64,000 bases of DNA from Actinomycetes bacterium (GTDB lineage Bacteria > Actinomycetota > Acidimicrobiia > Acidimicrobiales > Palsa-688), in NCBI GenBank assembly GCA_021787365.1, contig JAJYMB010000003.1, forward strand, positions 1 to 64,000, given 5' to 3'. Numbering within the stretch: the stretch's first letter is position 1; the number at the start of each line of letters is the position of its first letter. Shown here piece by piece: positions 8,426 to 17,133 of the stretch. The notes beneath the pieces were generated by a model that was not told the DNA's origin, made no database searches, and saw only the letters and a list, made by a program, of their open reading frames with translations. A program made the position numbers and the translations under genes.

Positions 8426-8719
8426 ATGGGCCGTAGCGATTGCCCGCTTGGCCGCTCACTTTACGGCGCCGGCGGTGAGACCGCGCTCGAAGAGCTGCTG
8501 CAGACCTTCGAGCCTTACCCCTGGGGGCGTTTCGACTGGGCCCGGACGCTCTTGCTCGACATAACTGTCGCCCAGGCGCTGGTGCCGGAGTACGCGCGAG
8601 CCTTCCAGGGGTTGAGCGACGGTGACCTGGTCGCGCTGGCCGAGCCCTTCGCTTTCGACAACTGCGAGGTGCGCGAGCCCCTCCGGGGCCAGTTGGTGAA
8701 GGCACTGGGGGAGCCGTGA
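8426..8719 (+). pseudogene. Possible 3' remnant of an unidentified gene, 97 codons
   Basis: From about 8505 to the TGA at 8717-8719 this frame has strongly GC-biased third positions and a plausible protein sequence (PWGRFDWARTLLLDITVAQA and AEPFAFDNCEVREPLRG). Upstream of 8505 it reads through the antisense of the permease tail, so the 5' part looks lost. An ATG at 8426 is available without a ribosome site. I recognise no family. It is followed at once by the aldo/keto reductase promoter region. Confidence 0.4.
8456..8503 (-). pseudogene. Last codons of a MalG-type sugar ABC permease (remnant)
   Basis: On the minus strand the 16 codons before the TGA at 8456-8458 encode EGLQQLFERGLTAGAVK, very like the conserved ending of carbohydrate ABC transporter inner-membrane permeases (typically QRYFVRGLTAGAVKG). 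Upstream codons in this frame do not resemble a permease, so only the tail is left. It sits just before the Gfo/Idh gene in the same direction, where a permease would be expected in such operons. The match is short and could be chance. Confidence 0.4.
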
Positions 8720-8725
8720 GAAGAT

Positions 8726-8757
8726 GGTCGAGCGTTGGCACGGTATATTTGCTCGAG
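8726..8757. promoter_or_regulatory. Inverted repeat around a TATATT box before the AKR gene
   Basis: GGTCGAGC (8726-8733) and GCTCGAGCC (8751-8759) are near-perfect inverted arms spaced by 17 bases and enclose TATATT (8743-8748), a possible -10 element 49 bases before the AKR start. Arrangement fits an operator over a promoter. No -35 hexamer is convincing. Confidence 0.3.
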
Positions 8758-8796
8758 CCTCAGCACAAAGTTGTCTGTAAAGGAGGAAGCGTCCAC

Positions 8797-9630
8797 ATGT
8801 CAACCGTCCCGTCAGTCAAGCTGAACAACGGCGTCGAAATGCCCTCGCTCGGGTTCGGCGTGTTCCAGATCGCCCCGGCAGAGGTTATGGGGCCGGTCCG
8901 CGTCGCTCTCGAGGCCGGGTACCGCCTCATAGACACAGCCTGGGGGTACCAAAACGAAGAGGGCGTCGGCCGGGCCGTCAGCGAGAGCGGCATACCGCGC
9001 GACCAGCTCTTCATCACCACCAAGCTCACCAACAGCGAGCACGGTTACGACCGGGCCCTGCGGGCGTTCGATGCCAGCTTGGCGAGGCTTCAGATGGACT
9101 ACGTGGACCTGTACCTCATCCACTGGCCGGTCCCCAAGGCCGGCCTCTACGTGGAGACCTGGCGGGCGCTCGAGAAGATCTACGCCGACGGCCGCGCCCG
9201 CAGCATCGGCGTCTCCAACTTCACCGTCGCCCACTTGCAACGGCTCTTCGACGAGACCGGGACGGTCCCTGCCGTCAACCAGGTCGAGCTCCACCCACGG
9301 TTCTCCCAGCCCGCGCTCAGGGAGTTCCACACCCTCCACGGGGTCGCCACGGAGGCCTGGGCGCCGATCGGGCAAGGCAAGGGCCTCCTGGAGGACCCGG
9401 TCATCAAGGACATGGCCGGGCGTTATGGGAGATCGCCGGCCCAGGTCGTCCTGCGTTGGCACCTCCAAATTGGCAACATCGCGATCCCGAAGTCCGTGAC
9501 GCCGGCGAGGATACGAGAAAACCTCGACCTGTTCGACTTCGAGCTGACCCCCGTGGACGTGCAACAGCTGAGCGAGCTGGCGCCCGAAGAGAGGATCGGG
9601 CCGGACCCCGACACCTTCGACCTTCGCTGA
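8797..9630 (+). CDS. Aldo/keto reductase, 277 aa
   Basis: Classical AKR (TIM barrel) that reduces carbonyls with NADPH in the cytosol. The catalytic tetrad is present: D46 and Y51 in DTAWGYQNE, K76 in ITTKL, H109 in LIHWP. SIGVSNF and the cofactor loop IPKSVTPARIRENLD complete the family pattern. Start ATG 8797 has AAAGGAGG about ten bases upstream. Length fits the 2,5-diketo-D-gluconate reductase-like AKR5 branch (about 275 aa). It stands alone between remnants, so its substrate is open; a sugar or 2,5-diketogluconate-type substrate fits the neighbourhood. Confidence 0.9.
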   Translation: MSTVPSVKLNNGVEMPSLGFGVFQIAPAEVMGPVRVALEAGYRLIDTAWGYQNEEGVGRAVSESGIPRDQLFITTKLTNSEHGYDRALRAFDASLARLQMDYVDLYLIHWPVPKAGLYVETWRALEKIYADGRARSIGVSNFTVAHLQRLFDETGTVPAVNQVELHPRFSQPALREFHTLHGVATEAWAPIGQGKGLLEDPVIKDMAGRYGRSPAQVVLRWHLQIGNIAIPKSVTPARIRENLDLFDFELTPVDVQQLSELAPEERIGPDPDTFDLR

Positions 9631-9669
9631 CGAGCCGGGCGCGGCCGAACAAGGCGATCACGCGAGCTT

Positions 9670-9950
9670 GTGGCTTTAGGGGCCTGCGCCCTGATCGCCT
9701 CGGGGGTGGCTGTTGACCTTGTAGCCACGGGTGGGCAGATGGCTCGTTGCTTTCTCGACGCCATTGGCGAGCAGTCGTGCCGGATCCTGGGCGAGGCCGG
9801 TCCGGGCATGCCTCTTTTGGAAACTGGGAGGCACGGGTTTGGTCTCGTCACCAAGCCGGGTCCTGCGGAAAAGCCGGGTCCATCGGAACGGAGTTGTCCC
9901 TCGTCGAGGCCGTCGCCGTGCTCCGGTCGTGGCGCAGCTTAGGAGGCATG
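9670..9950 (+). pseudogene. C-terminal remnant of a four-carbon acid sugar kinase (DUF1537)
   Basis: The stretch encodes DLVATGGQMARCFLDAIG and then ILGEAGPGMPLLETG and GLVTK, matching the nucleotide-binding C-terminal domain of DUF1537 kinases (TGGDTA and LGEVEPGVP motifs), which phosphorylate D-erythronate, threonate and similar acids. The frame then shifts: AGSIGTELSLVEAVAVLRSW continues in another frame after 9870. A tandem 18-bp duplication (AAGCCGGGTCC copies at 9853 and 9871) plus loss of one base explains the break. The N-terminal two thirds are absent. It is followed by a PdxA remnant, the usual operon partner. Confidence 0.6.
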
Positions 9951-10028
9951 GGAAAGGCGTCGTATGTCGCCACTTCTGATCGAAAAGGGGAGCCGGGCTG
10001 TGGCGGAAGGTTTTGGAGAACCTAGACG

Positions 10029-10470
10029 ATGAGCACGCGAAGGTCGCAATTACCTATCGTCGCCATCACGATGGGAGACGCGGCTGGGGATCGGCCCGGA
10101 GGTCATAGTCAAAGCCTTGGCCCTCCGCCCCGAGACCTTCGATTTCTCCCGCCCGCTGGTCGTGGGCGACGTTGCCGCCCTGACCCGCACGGCGTCTCAG
10201 CTTGGTGTGGCAACCGAGATCAGGCGCCTCGAGCGTGTGGCCGAGGCCGAGTTCAGACTTGGTGGCATTGATTGCATGTCATTGGATCTCATTCCTGACG
10301 ACCTGCCCCTTGGGCAGCTGTCGGCCGCCACGGGAGAGGCGTCTTACCGCTTCATCGAAAAAGCAGTAGCCCTGGCCATGGCCGGCAAGGCGGACGCTAT
10401 CTGTACTGCTCCGCCGACAAGCGCAGCCTTGTCTCGGCGAATCCGGGAAGCAGCGAGCCTGGCGGCGTAA
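10029..10470 (+). pseudogene. PdxA-family (PdxA2-type) dehydrogenase remnant
   Basis: Begins MSTRRSQLPIVAITMGDAAG, the conserved start of 4-hydroxythreonine-4-phosphate dehydrogenase family enzymes. One extra G in the run at 10086-10089 shifts the frame; in the next frame GIGPEVIVKALALRPE continues the family. It runs to ADAICTAP at about 10415 and then stops, leaving roughly 145 of about 330 residues. With the preceding DUF1537 kinase remnant this was probably a PdxA2/DenK-like pair that degrades C4 acid sugars (established pairing), not vitamin B6 synthesis. Both genes are now dead. Confidence 0.65.
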
Positions 10471-10474
10471 CCTA

Positions 10475-10502
10475 TGGCACAAATTGAGTGGCACAAATTG
10501 AG
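10475..10502. repeat. 14-bp perfect tandem duplication before the ADH gene
   Basis: TGGCACAAATTGAG occurs twice back to back (10475-10488 and 10489-10502). The second copy runs into the GAGGAGG that can serve as ribosome site for a start at 10520. Could be a duplicated operator half-site or a simple slippage product. Confidence 0.6.
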
Positions 10503-10519
10503 GAGGTCAGGCCGGAGGC

Positions 10520-11647
10520 ATGAGAGCAGCCGTCTTGCGAGGCGCGGGAGCTGGCGTTGAAGTGGAGGACGTGGACCTGGACGCGCCGCACCCAGGGGAG
10601 GTGCGTGTCCGGGTGGAGGCTGCTGGCGTCTGCCACACCGAGCTCCATTACATATCGGGCGACATCCCATGCCCGCTACCGGTTGTGCTCGGCCACGAGG
10701 GTGTGGGGGTGGTCGAAGAGGTAGGTGCCGGGGTGACGGACATGGTGTCCGGTGCGCGCGTTGTCTTCACTTGGCGCCCCCGGTGCGGAGAGTGCGAGTA
10801 CTGCGTCACGGGCCGACCGGTGATGTGCGTCTACGGCCGGGTGCAAGCCTCGAGCGGCGGGTTGATGGATGGCACAAGCCGCCTGCACCGGGGCAACGAG
10901 GGGATCCACCATTTCCTCGGCGTGTCATGTTTCGCGGAGCGGGCCGTGGTGTCGCGTCGCGCTGTTGTGCCCATCGCGGACGATATCCCCGCAGCTGTCG
11001 CTGCCGTTGTAGGGTGCGCCGTGGTCACGGGAGTGGGAGCCGTGTTGAACGTGGCCGCCCAGCACGGGTCGATCGCGGGGCACCCTTTGCTGGTGGTAGG
11101 TGCCGGTGGGGTGGGGCTCTCGGCCGTCATGGGCGCTCACTTGTTGGGAGCGGCACCACTCGTCGCAGTCGACGTAAGTGCGGACAAGCTTCAGCTGGCA
11201 CGCCGGCTGGGTGCCACCGACGTGGTCGACGCCTCAGCCCTGCCCGAGGCAGAGGTGGCCGGCACCGTCCGCGAACTGACGCGTGGCGGTGCAGAAGTCG
11301 CGGTGGAAGCAGTAGGGAGCGCCTCTACGCTGAGGCAGGCGTTCGAAGCGCTGAAGCCGGGCGGCAGGGTAATTGCGGTTGGGCTGTCCTCGGCCAAGAC
11401 AGAAGCTTCCGTGCCGCTCAATCAGCTGGTGCAGCAACAAAAGCACCTCGTTGGCAGCCTCTATGGCTCATCGAACCCGGCCGTGGACCTGCCCCGCCTG
11501 CTCGAGCTGTACCGGACAGGGCAGCTGCCGTTGGGACAGCTAGTAGGTGAAACCTACCCTCTGGAGGACTTGGGGACCGCTTACGACAAACTGCGTGGCG
11601 GCGCCGTGGGCCGGGCCGTCATCGACCCCAGTCTCGTCCCGGCGTGA
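10520..11647 (+). CDS. Zinc-dependent alcohol dehydrogenase, MDR family, 375 aa
   Basis: Medium-chain NAD(P)-dependent dehydrogenase. Catalytic zinc ligands C38 and H59 with E60 (GHE motif), structural zinc cysteines C89, C92, C95 and C103 in CGECEYC...MC, and a Rossmann GAGGVGLS near 194-201. Length and motifs match class-III-like or sugar-alcohol ADHs. ATG at 10520 lies downstream of GGAGG. Its stop overlaps the following SDR gene as GTGA, so the two are coupled and likely act on the same substrate series. The exact alcohol is unknown. Confidence 0.9.
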   Translation: MRAAVLRGAGAGVEVEDVDLDAPHPGEVRVRVEAAGVCHTELHYISGDIPCPLPVVLGHEGVGVVEEVGAGVTDMVSGARVVFTWRPRCGECEYCVTGRPVMCVYGRVQASSGGLMDGTSRLHRGNEGIHHFLGVSCFAERAVVSRRAVVPIADDIPAAVAAVVGCAVVTGVGAVLNVAAQHGSIAGHPLLVVGAGGVGLSAVMGAHLLGAAPLVAVDVSADKLQLARRLGATDVVDASALPEAEVAGTVRELTRGGAEVAVEAVGSASTLRQAFEALKPGGRVIAVGLSSAKTEASVPLNQLVQQQKHLVGSLYGSSNPAVDLPRLLELYRTGQLPLGQLVGETYPLEDLGTAYDKLRGGAVGRAVIDPSLVPA

Positions 11648-12432
11648 ACAGCGCCATGGCTGGGGCAACTCCGTTCGCCACGTACCCAAGCCTGTGCGAC
11701 GAAGTCGTGCTCATCAGCGGTGGTGCGACCGGCCTTGGCGCCGAGTTCGTGTGCCAGTTTGCCGCTCAGGGCGCCCAGGTGGCCTTCGTCGACATCCAAG
11801 ACGAGGAGGCGCGTGCCCTGGCCGACACGGTCGCAGCTACGGGGTCACGGCGCCCACTTTTCCGGCATGCCGACGTCCGGGTGCTCGGCTCCTACCAGGA
11901 GGTGATCGCTGAGATAGCAGAGGTGCTGGGGCCGATCGGCGTGCTTGTCAACAACGCGGCCAATGATGCTCGCCACGCAGCCGACGAGGTTACGCCTTCG
12001 TTTTGGGACGAGCGGATGCGCGTCAACCTGGACCACTACTACTTCGCCACACGCGCTGTCGCCCCGATGATGCGCGCCTCGGGCCACGGATCTGTGGTGA
12101 ACCTGGGGTCCATTAGCACCCATATAAAGCTCGCTGACCTGGTCGTCTACCGCACCGCCAAAGCCGGCATCGAGGGGTTGACCCGGGCCCTCGCTCAGGA
12201 GCTCGGCCGGGACGGCATTCGCGTAAATTGTGTCATCCCAGGCTGGGTCATGACAGCACGTCAATTGGCTTACTGGGTGGACGCCGAGGCAGAAGAAACC
12301 ATTGCCCGAGAACAGGCGCTCCCTCGTAGGATCCTGCCTGCCGACGTTGCTCGGCTCGTGTTGTGGCTAGCAGCCGAGGACAGTAGTGGGTGCACAGGCC
12401 AAAACTGGATCGTGGACGGAGGATGGATGTAA
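11644..12432 (+). CDS. SDR-family oxidoreductase, 262 aa
   Basis: Classical short-chain dehydrogenase: cofactor motif SGGATGLGAE near 27-36, NNAA at about 99-102, catalytic Ser in NLGSIS and YRTAK (YxxxK). C-terminal GGWM and VDGG are typical. GTG start at 11644 overlaps the ADH stop by 4 bp. The glycine pattern and length fit sugar or sugar-alcohol dehydrogenases that use NAD(P). Probably oxidises a sugar next in sequence to the ADH product. Confidence 0.88.
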   Translation: MNSAMAGATPFATYPSLCDEVVLISGGATGLGAEFVCQFAAQGAQVAFVDIQDEEARALADTVAATGSRRPLFRHADVRVLGSYQEVIAEIAEVLGPIGVLVNNAANDARHAADEVTPSFWDERMRVNLDHYYFATRAVAPMMRASGHGSVVNLGSISTHIKLADLVVYRTAKAGIEGLTRALAQELGRDGIRVNCVIPGWVMTARQLAYWVDAEAEETIAREQALPRRILPADVARLVLWLAAEDSSGCTGQNWIVDGGWM

Positions 12433-12675
12433 TGTCAAGAAAATGCTGGCACCCACGCCGTGTCGTGGGTGTGGCGCCTTTACTCAACTGCTGGCCTAGC
12501 GCGCGCTGTTCAGTGGCTGTGGCCTATGCCGGGCGCCCCTACAGGCGATCGCCCCAGGGCGCCGCGCCTTGGCGCGAAATGGTCCATGTCCACCTTGGCG
12601 TGCTTCATCACAGAGGCCCGAGCGCCGTCGGGTCCCTCGCCCATCGGGAAGGCGCCGAATAGGCGCGGGTGTCCC
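12433..12675. other. Gap of 243 bp without a supported gene
   Basis: The frame of the next gene stays open back to 12460, but that extension (MSWVWRLYSTAGLARA) lacks homology-like features. No promoter or hairpin stands out. Confidence 0.5.
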
Positions 12676-14682
12676 ATGGCTCTGCTCGAACGCTTTCAGG
12701 AGGACCCGTTCCCGCGTCGGATGGTCCACCTCGACTTCCATACCGGCCCGGACATCCCAGAGGTCGGCGCGGCTTTCGACGCTGACGCGTTCGCGCGTAC
12801 CTTCAAAGACGCGCACGTCGACAGCGTCACGGTCTTTGCAAAATGCCACCACGGGCGCCTCTACTTCGACACCGAACGGCCCGAACGCCACCCCGGGCTG
12901 GCGCCTGGCTTGGACCTGCTCGGCCAGCAGCTCGAAGCGCTCCACGGCGCCGGCATCAGGGCGCCCATCTACATAAGTGTGCAGTGCGACGAGTACGCTG
13001 CCGACCTCCACCAAGACTGGGTGGCGCTCACGCCCGAGCTCGTCCAGGTCCGTCACCCCATGACAGACGCTTACCATGCGGGCTGGCAGACCCTAGACAT
13101 GTCAAGCCCCTACCAGGACTACCTTGCTGGCCAGGTCGAGGAGGTGCTCGAGCGTTACAGCCCGGTCGACGGCATCTTCTTCGACATGTGCTGGGACCAG
13201 CCGAGCTCGTCGCGCTGGGCGATCGCGGGTATGAAGCGGGAAGGCCTCGACCCCCGCGACGCAGAGGACCGCGCTCGTTACGCCCGCTCAGTGGCCCACC
13301 GCTATATGGAGCGCTACAAGTCGATGGTCGAGCCTGCCTTGCGGCCGGGCTCGCCTATGGCCGTGTGGTTCAACAGCAGGCCGAAGGCGGGGCTCGTGAG
13401 CGAAGCCAAGTTCCTGCGCCACGTCGAGGTCGAGTCGCTGCCGACGGGCGGGTGGGGCTACAACTACCTCCCCTACGTGGGACGGTTGGTAAGGACGCTC
13501 GGCCTCCCGGTGCTTGGCATGACGGGCCGCTTCCATCGCAGCTGGGGTGACATGGCCTCGCTCAAGCCCGATGCGGCTCTGCGTTACGAGTGCTGCCAGA
13601 TCTTCATGCACGGCTTGAGCGTGAGCGTGGGCGACTTGCTCCCCCCGGACGGGTCACCAAACCCTGCCGTCTACCAACGGCTCGGCTCTGTCTACAGCCA
13701 CCTCGAGGCCTGTGAAGCTTATGTGAGCGGTGGCCGGCCCCGTGCCGAAGTCGCCGTTGTCGTGGACGCTGGCCTCGGCGACTCGCCCGGGCCGGCGGTC
13801 ATCGGGGCCGTACGCGTGCTGCAGCAGCTCCGCCACCAGTTCGACGTCGTGGGTGCCGAGGCGCCGCTCGACGGCTACAAGGTGGTGATCATCCCAGACT
13901 CAACGCCCATCGACGGATCCCTGGCAGGACGGCTGCAAGCTTATGTGGACGGAGGCGGCTCGCTCGTCCTCTCGGCCACGGCGGCGGCTGCGAGCCAAGA
14001 GGGGAGGAGGCTCCTCCGCTCCTTCGGCTGGGAAGTCGGTGGGACGGCCCCCTTCAGCACCACGTTCCTCCGGCTGTCGCCCTCGGAGTGGCTCACCCCG
14101 CCCGTACCTCGCGACCTGAGGGTACACGGAGAAGCCCTGTTGCTCGACGAAGTAGCGCCGGCCGAGACGCTCGCCGAGATCGTCTACCCTTATTTCGAGC
14201 GCAGCTTCGACCACTTCAGCGGCCATTCCTATACGCCGCCCGAAAAGCTCTCGGGGCGGGCAGCCGTGGCCCGCAACGGGAGAGTGGTCGTTTTCGCCGT
14301 GCCCCTTTTCGCCGGGGTAGCGGAGGAAGGGAACGAACAGTACCGCCAGTTGATCGGCGAGTCGCTCCACTGCCTCCTTCCTCAGCCGCTGCTCCTGGCC
14401 GGCGGGCCGGTCCACCTCGAGACCTCCGTCGTCGAGACGGGCGACGCTACCGCCGTCCACCTGCTGAGCTTCGTGCCCGCCCGCCTTGGTCGCGACCTCG
14501 ACCTCGTCTACGACCCATTCCCGCTCGTGGACATCGATATCGCTCTCAGGGTCGACAGCGCCCCCAAGCGGGTCACGCTCCAGCCCGCGGGCCAAGAGCA
14601 CGCCTTCTCCTACGATGGCACGTACGCCTCGGCTCGCGTGACCGTGCTAGAGGGTTACGGGATTCTTGTGTTCGACAAATGA
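12676..14682 (+). CDS. GHL6-type putative glycoside hydrolase with beta-galactosidase-like trimerisation domain, 668 aa
   Basis: The first 340 residues resemble the hypothetical glycosyl hydrolase 6 (GHL6) TIM-barrel family: RMVHLDFHTGPDIPEVG at the start, VDSVTVFAKCHHGRLY, and GIFFDMCWDQP around 170 carrying acidic residues on a strand end. Residues about 360-520 form an amidotransferase-like fold as in the trimerisation domain of GH42 enzymes (AEVAVVVDAG, VIIPD, YVDGGGSLVLSA). No signal peptide, so cytosolic. Start ATG 12676 is chosen at the homology-like beginning, though the ribosome site is weak. Substrate unknown; neighbours suggest plant or bacterial oligosaccharides with uronic acids. 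Confidence 0.75.
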   Translation: MALLERFQEDPFPRRMVHLDFHTGPDIPEVGAAFDADAFARTFKDAHVDSVTVFAKCHHGRLYFDTERPERHPGLAPGLDLLGQQLEALHGAGIRAPIYISVQCDEYAADLHQDWVALTPELVQVRHPMTDAYHAGWQTLDMSSPYQDYLAGQVEEVLERYSPVDGIFFDMCWDQPSSSRWAIAGMKREGLDPRDAEDRARYARSVAHRYMERYKSMVEPALRPGSPMAVWFNSRPKAGLVSEAKFLRHVEVESLPTGGWGYNYLPYVGRLVRTLGLPVLGMTGRFHRSWGDMASLKPDAALRYECCQIFMHGLSVSVGDLLPPDGSPNPAVYQRLGSVYSHLEACEAYVSGGRPRAEVAVVVDAGLGDSPGPAVIGAVRVLQQLRHQFDVVGAEAPLDGYKVVIIPDSTPIDGSLAGRLQAYVDGGGSLVLSATAAAASQEGRRLLRSFGWEVGGTAPFSTTFLRLSPSEWLTPPVPRDLRVHGEALLLDEVAPAETLAEIVYPYFERSFDHFSGHSYTPPEKLSGRAAVARNGRVVVFAVPLFAGVAEEGNEQYRQLIGESLHCLLPQPLLLAGGPVHLETSVVETGDATAVHLLSFVPARLGRDLDLVYDPFPLVDIDIALRVDSAPKRVTLQPAGQEHAFSYDGTYASARVTVLEGYGILVFDK

Positions 14683-14874
14683 GGCCACTTTGGTGGGGCA
14701 TCGCACGCGCCGCTCTATACGGACCGGAGCCTTTCGCGCGGCGCGATATTCGCTGCTCTCGTTTCAACTAACGCTAACCGAGCGGTTGGGGCGGCTCGCT
14801 CTGCCGGGCGTCTGCTCGCTGCCGGAGGCGTCCTGTTGGGTTCGTTGCACGCAACATTGAACCCTGCTGTCTGA

Positions 14875-14896
14875 GCTTCAGGACTCTGTCCTGAGC
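14875..14896. terminator. Stem-loop after the GHL6 gene
   Basis: GCTTCAGGAC / GTCCTGAGC pairs over 9 bp with one bulged T and a TCT loop, between the converging GHL6 and SDR genes. There is no T-run, so it could only be a weak or bidirectional terminator. The rest of 14683-14919 shows nothing recognisable. Confidence 0.35.
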
Positions 14897-14919
14897 CGCA
14901 GCTACTGCCAGGAATGCCG

Positions 14920-15735
14920 TTACGAATTGCTGCCAGAGATGTCAGCTGCCATTTGTGGGTACCCCGAGGTGAGGCCTCCGTCGACGACCAACATGGCGCC
15001 AGATATCCATGAAGCCTCGTCTGAGCATAGGAAAGCTATAGCCCCAACGACGTCTTCCGGCTCACCGATGCGCCCCAACGGGTACCATCGCGAAAGCCGG
15101 TCCAGCACGGTCGGATCGCTCTCCAGGCGCTGGCTCCATATCCCAGTGCGCATCGTGCCTGGTGCGACCATATTGGACCGGATGCCGAGCGGCCCATAGC
15201 GGGCAGCCAGGCTACGGGTGAACGACACCAGGCCGGCTTTTGCAGCGCTGTAAGCCTCATTGCCGAAGTAGGCCAGGGCGTTGACGGATCCGATGTTGCA
15301 GATAACCCCGCTGCGCTTGGCGACCATGTCCGGTAGAAGTGCCTGTGCGCAGAGCACTGGCCCAGTTAGAGTGACCGCTATGTCTCGTGCGATGGCCTGT
15401 GTGGAGAGCGCAAGGAGTTCGCCGTCTGTTGCCCTCGCGGCGTTGTTGACGAGTATGTCTGCTCCCCCAAAAGAGGAAGCGGCTTCCTTGATCTGCTCCA
15501 CGCCTGCGGGGTCGCTGACATCGGCTTGCACAGCGATGCCCTTTGCTCCGATGCGTCGTAGCTCGTCGGCGGTTGTCTTGCTGCGTTCGGCGTCGATGTC
15601 GACGACGACCAGGATTGCACCTTCTGCGCCCAGGCGTCGGGCGGTGGCTGCCCCTAGGCCAGCCCCGGCCCCCGTGACCACTGCTATGCGCCCTTGGAAC
15701 CGGGAGCGGCCGAGCACGTCCCCCCGAGGTGTCAT
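14920..15735 (-). CDS. SDR-family oxidoreductase, 271 aa
   Basis: Classical NAD(P)-dependent SDR. VTGAGAGLGAATARRLG is the cofactor loop, DIDAE marks the acidic residue favouring NAD, NNAA follows, and NIGSVNALAYFGNEAYSAAK carries the Ser-Tyr-Lys catalytic set. VDGGLTSGY is the normal C-terminal strand. ATG at 15733-15735 is preferred (TAGGAT about ten bases upstream); a GTG at 15759 adds eight residues. Divergent from uxuA across a 330-bp region holding a perfect palindrome, so it may belong to the same uronate regulon. Confidence 0.85.
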   Translation of the reverse strand: MTPRGDVLGRSRFQGRIAVVTGAGAGLGAATARRLGAEGAILVVVDIDAERSKTTADELRRIGAKGIAVQADVSDPAGVEQIKEAASSFGGADILVNNAARATDGELLALSTQAIARDIAVTLTGPVLCAQALLPDMVAKRSGVICNIGSVNALAYFGNEAYSAAKAGLVSFTRSLAARYGPLGIRSNMVAPGTMRTGIWSQRLESDPTVLDRLSRWYPLGRIGEPEDVVGAIAFLCSDEASWISGAMLVVDGGLTSGYPQMAADISGSNS

Positions 15736-16065
15736 GCCTGTCGATCCTACCGAGGCCACCGAGGCGGCTACTTCGGGCAGCGTGGCGTAGGTAGGTGCTA
15801 CGTCGGTACAACGGATGACCCTCAGGGGCGACTAGGGGCGCTCGTAGCTATTTGCCAGTTTTGAACGAGCTTTTGGGTTCTGGGGGTTGACGGAGAAGTG
15901 ACGGGCCCGCCGGTCTAAGTGCCGCAGCCGATCCCGTAATTACGGGGGAAGTCGCGCGTTCGTGTAGGCTCGGCGAGGTGCTCGGACCGGAGGAGACGGG
16001 ACTGCTCTCGAAGAGCCAGAGGGCGCCCCTAGGTTGGTTACCTCGAGGCGAGTGAGGGGGTGACG
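15736..16065. promoter_or_regulatory. Divergent promoter region with perfect 14-bp palindrome
   Basis: Region between the divergent SDR and uxuA genes. CCCGTAATTACGGG (15933-15946) is a perfect palindrome and the only AT-rich dyad here, the form expected for a dimeric repressor operator. A TTGACG at about 15888 could be a -35 for the rightward genes. No open frame is convincing. Confidence 0.45.
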
Positions 16066-17130
16066 ATGGAGGTCATGGTCGGCCAGCTCCAGGAGCTGGA
16101 CGAGGAGACGGCGACCTTCGCCCGCCAGCTCGGCGTCGAGGCCGTTCAGCTCAACACCCCTGCGCTCGATGCCACAGGCGGCGTCTGGGCCTACGAGTCG
16201 CTCAGCCAGCTGAAGAGGCGCTGCGAAGGCTTTGGGCTGAAGCTCGTGGCACTGGAGAACGTCCCGCAGGCTTGGATGCATGACATCAAGCTCGGCGGGC
16301 CGCGCCAACGCGAACAGCTCGAGCGCTACTGCGAGACCATCGCCAATGTGGGGCGCGCCGGTGTGCCCTACCTGGGGTTCAACTTCCTCGTCAACGGAGT
16401 CTGGCGGACCGACACCGAGGCGCCCGGGAGGGGTGGGGCGCTCGTCTCCGCCTTCGACGCTGCACTCGTCGGCCGGGGCAACGTGGCGGCAGGCCCGCAG
16501 GGACGGACAGCCAACGGCGAGGTCGCTATCGGCGAAGAGGAGCTCTGGGAAAACTTCGAAACCTTCCTGCGCTCAGCACTCCCCGCGGCCGAGGCGGCAG
16601 GAGTGCGCCTGGCCCTACATCCCGACGACCCACCGGTGCGTAGTCTCGGCACGACAGCCTGCCTCTTCTACTCGGTGGGCAACATGAAGAGGGCCTACGA
16701 CCTCGCGGGTGGGTCGCCAGCGTTTGGGTTCGACCTGTGCCTCGGGACAGTGTCGGAGATGGAGGGTGGGCCTGCCGCGGTGCGGGCGGCCATCGAGGCC
16801 TTCGGCCCTCTCGGCGCGATCTGTTACGTGCACTTCCGCCAGGTGCAGGGCACGGTGCCATCGTTCAAGGAGTGCTTCCTCGGCGAAGGGAACTATTCTC
16901 CGCGGGAGGTGGTCGACCTCCTACAAGCCTCGGGGTTCGACGGCTACCTGCTCGACGACCACGTGCCCAAGATGGTCGGGGACACGGCGTGGGGCCATCG
17001 CGCCCGGGCCCATGCCATCGGCTACCTACAAGGCCTGCTCTCCGGGACGTCAACCCCAGTGCCAGAGCGCCTGGACCGGCCGCCAGCCCGGGCGGTTGGC
17101 TCGGCCGTCGGGCTCGAGGGCGGTGTGTAG
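16066..17130 (+). CDS. uxuA: Mannonate dehydratase, UxuA family, 354 aa
   Basis: Mn-dependent TIM-barrel enzyme of the xylose-isomerase-like superfamily converting D-mannonate to 2-keto-3-deoxy-D-gluconate. Family signatures: ALENVP, RLALHPDDPP, FDLCLGTVSEMEG and VHFRQVQGTVPSFKE, the last carrying His and Arg of the active site, then YLLDDHVPKMVGD. ATG 16066 follows GAGGGGG by five bases; a GTG two codons earlier is the alternative. The next gene starts three bases after the stop, forming a uxuA-epimerase pair typical of uronate use. Length matches the family (about 350). Confidence 0.88.
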   Translation: MEVMVGQLQELDEETATFARQLGVEAVQLNTPALDATGGVWAYESLSQLKRRCEGFGLKLVALENVPQAWMHDIKLGGPRQREQLERYCETIANVGRAGVPYLGFNFLVNGVWRTDTEAPGRGGALVSAFDAALVGRGNVAAGPQGRTANGEVAIGEEELWENFETFLRSALPAAEAAGVRLALHPDDPPVRSLGTTACLFYSVGNMKRAYDLAGGSPAFGFDLCLGTVSEMEGGPAAVRAAIEAFGPLGAICYVHFRQVQGTVPSFKECFLGEGNYSPREVVDLLQASGFDGYLLDDHVPKMVGDTAWGHRARAHAIGYLQGLLSGTSTPVPERLDRPPARAVGSAVGLEGGV

Positions 17131-17133
17131 CGC

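Noticed and set aside
12460-12675. N-terminal extension of the GHL6 protein
   Set aside because: The extension lacks family similarity and a ribosome site; conserved sequence begins at the ATG at 12676.
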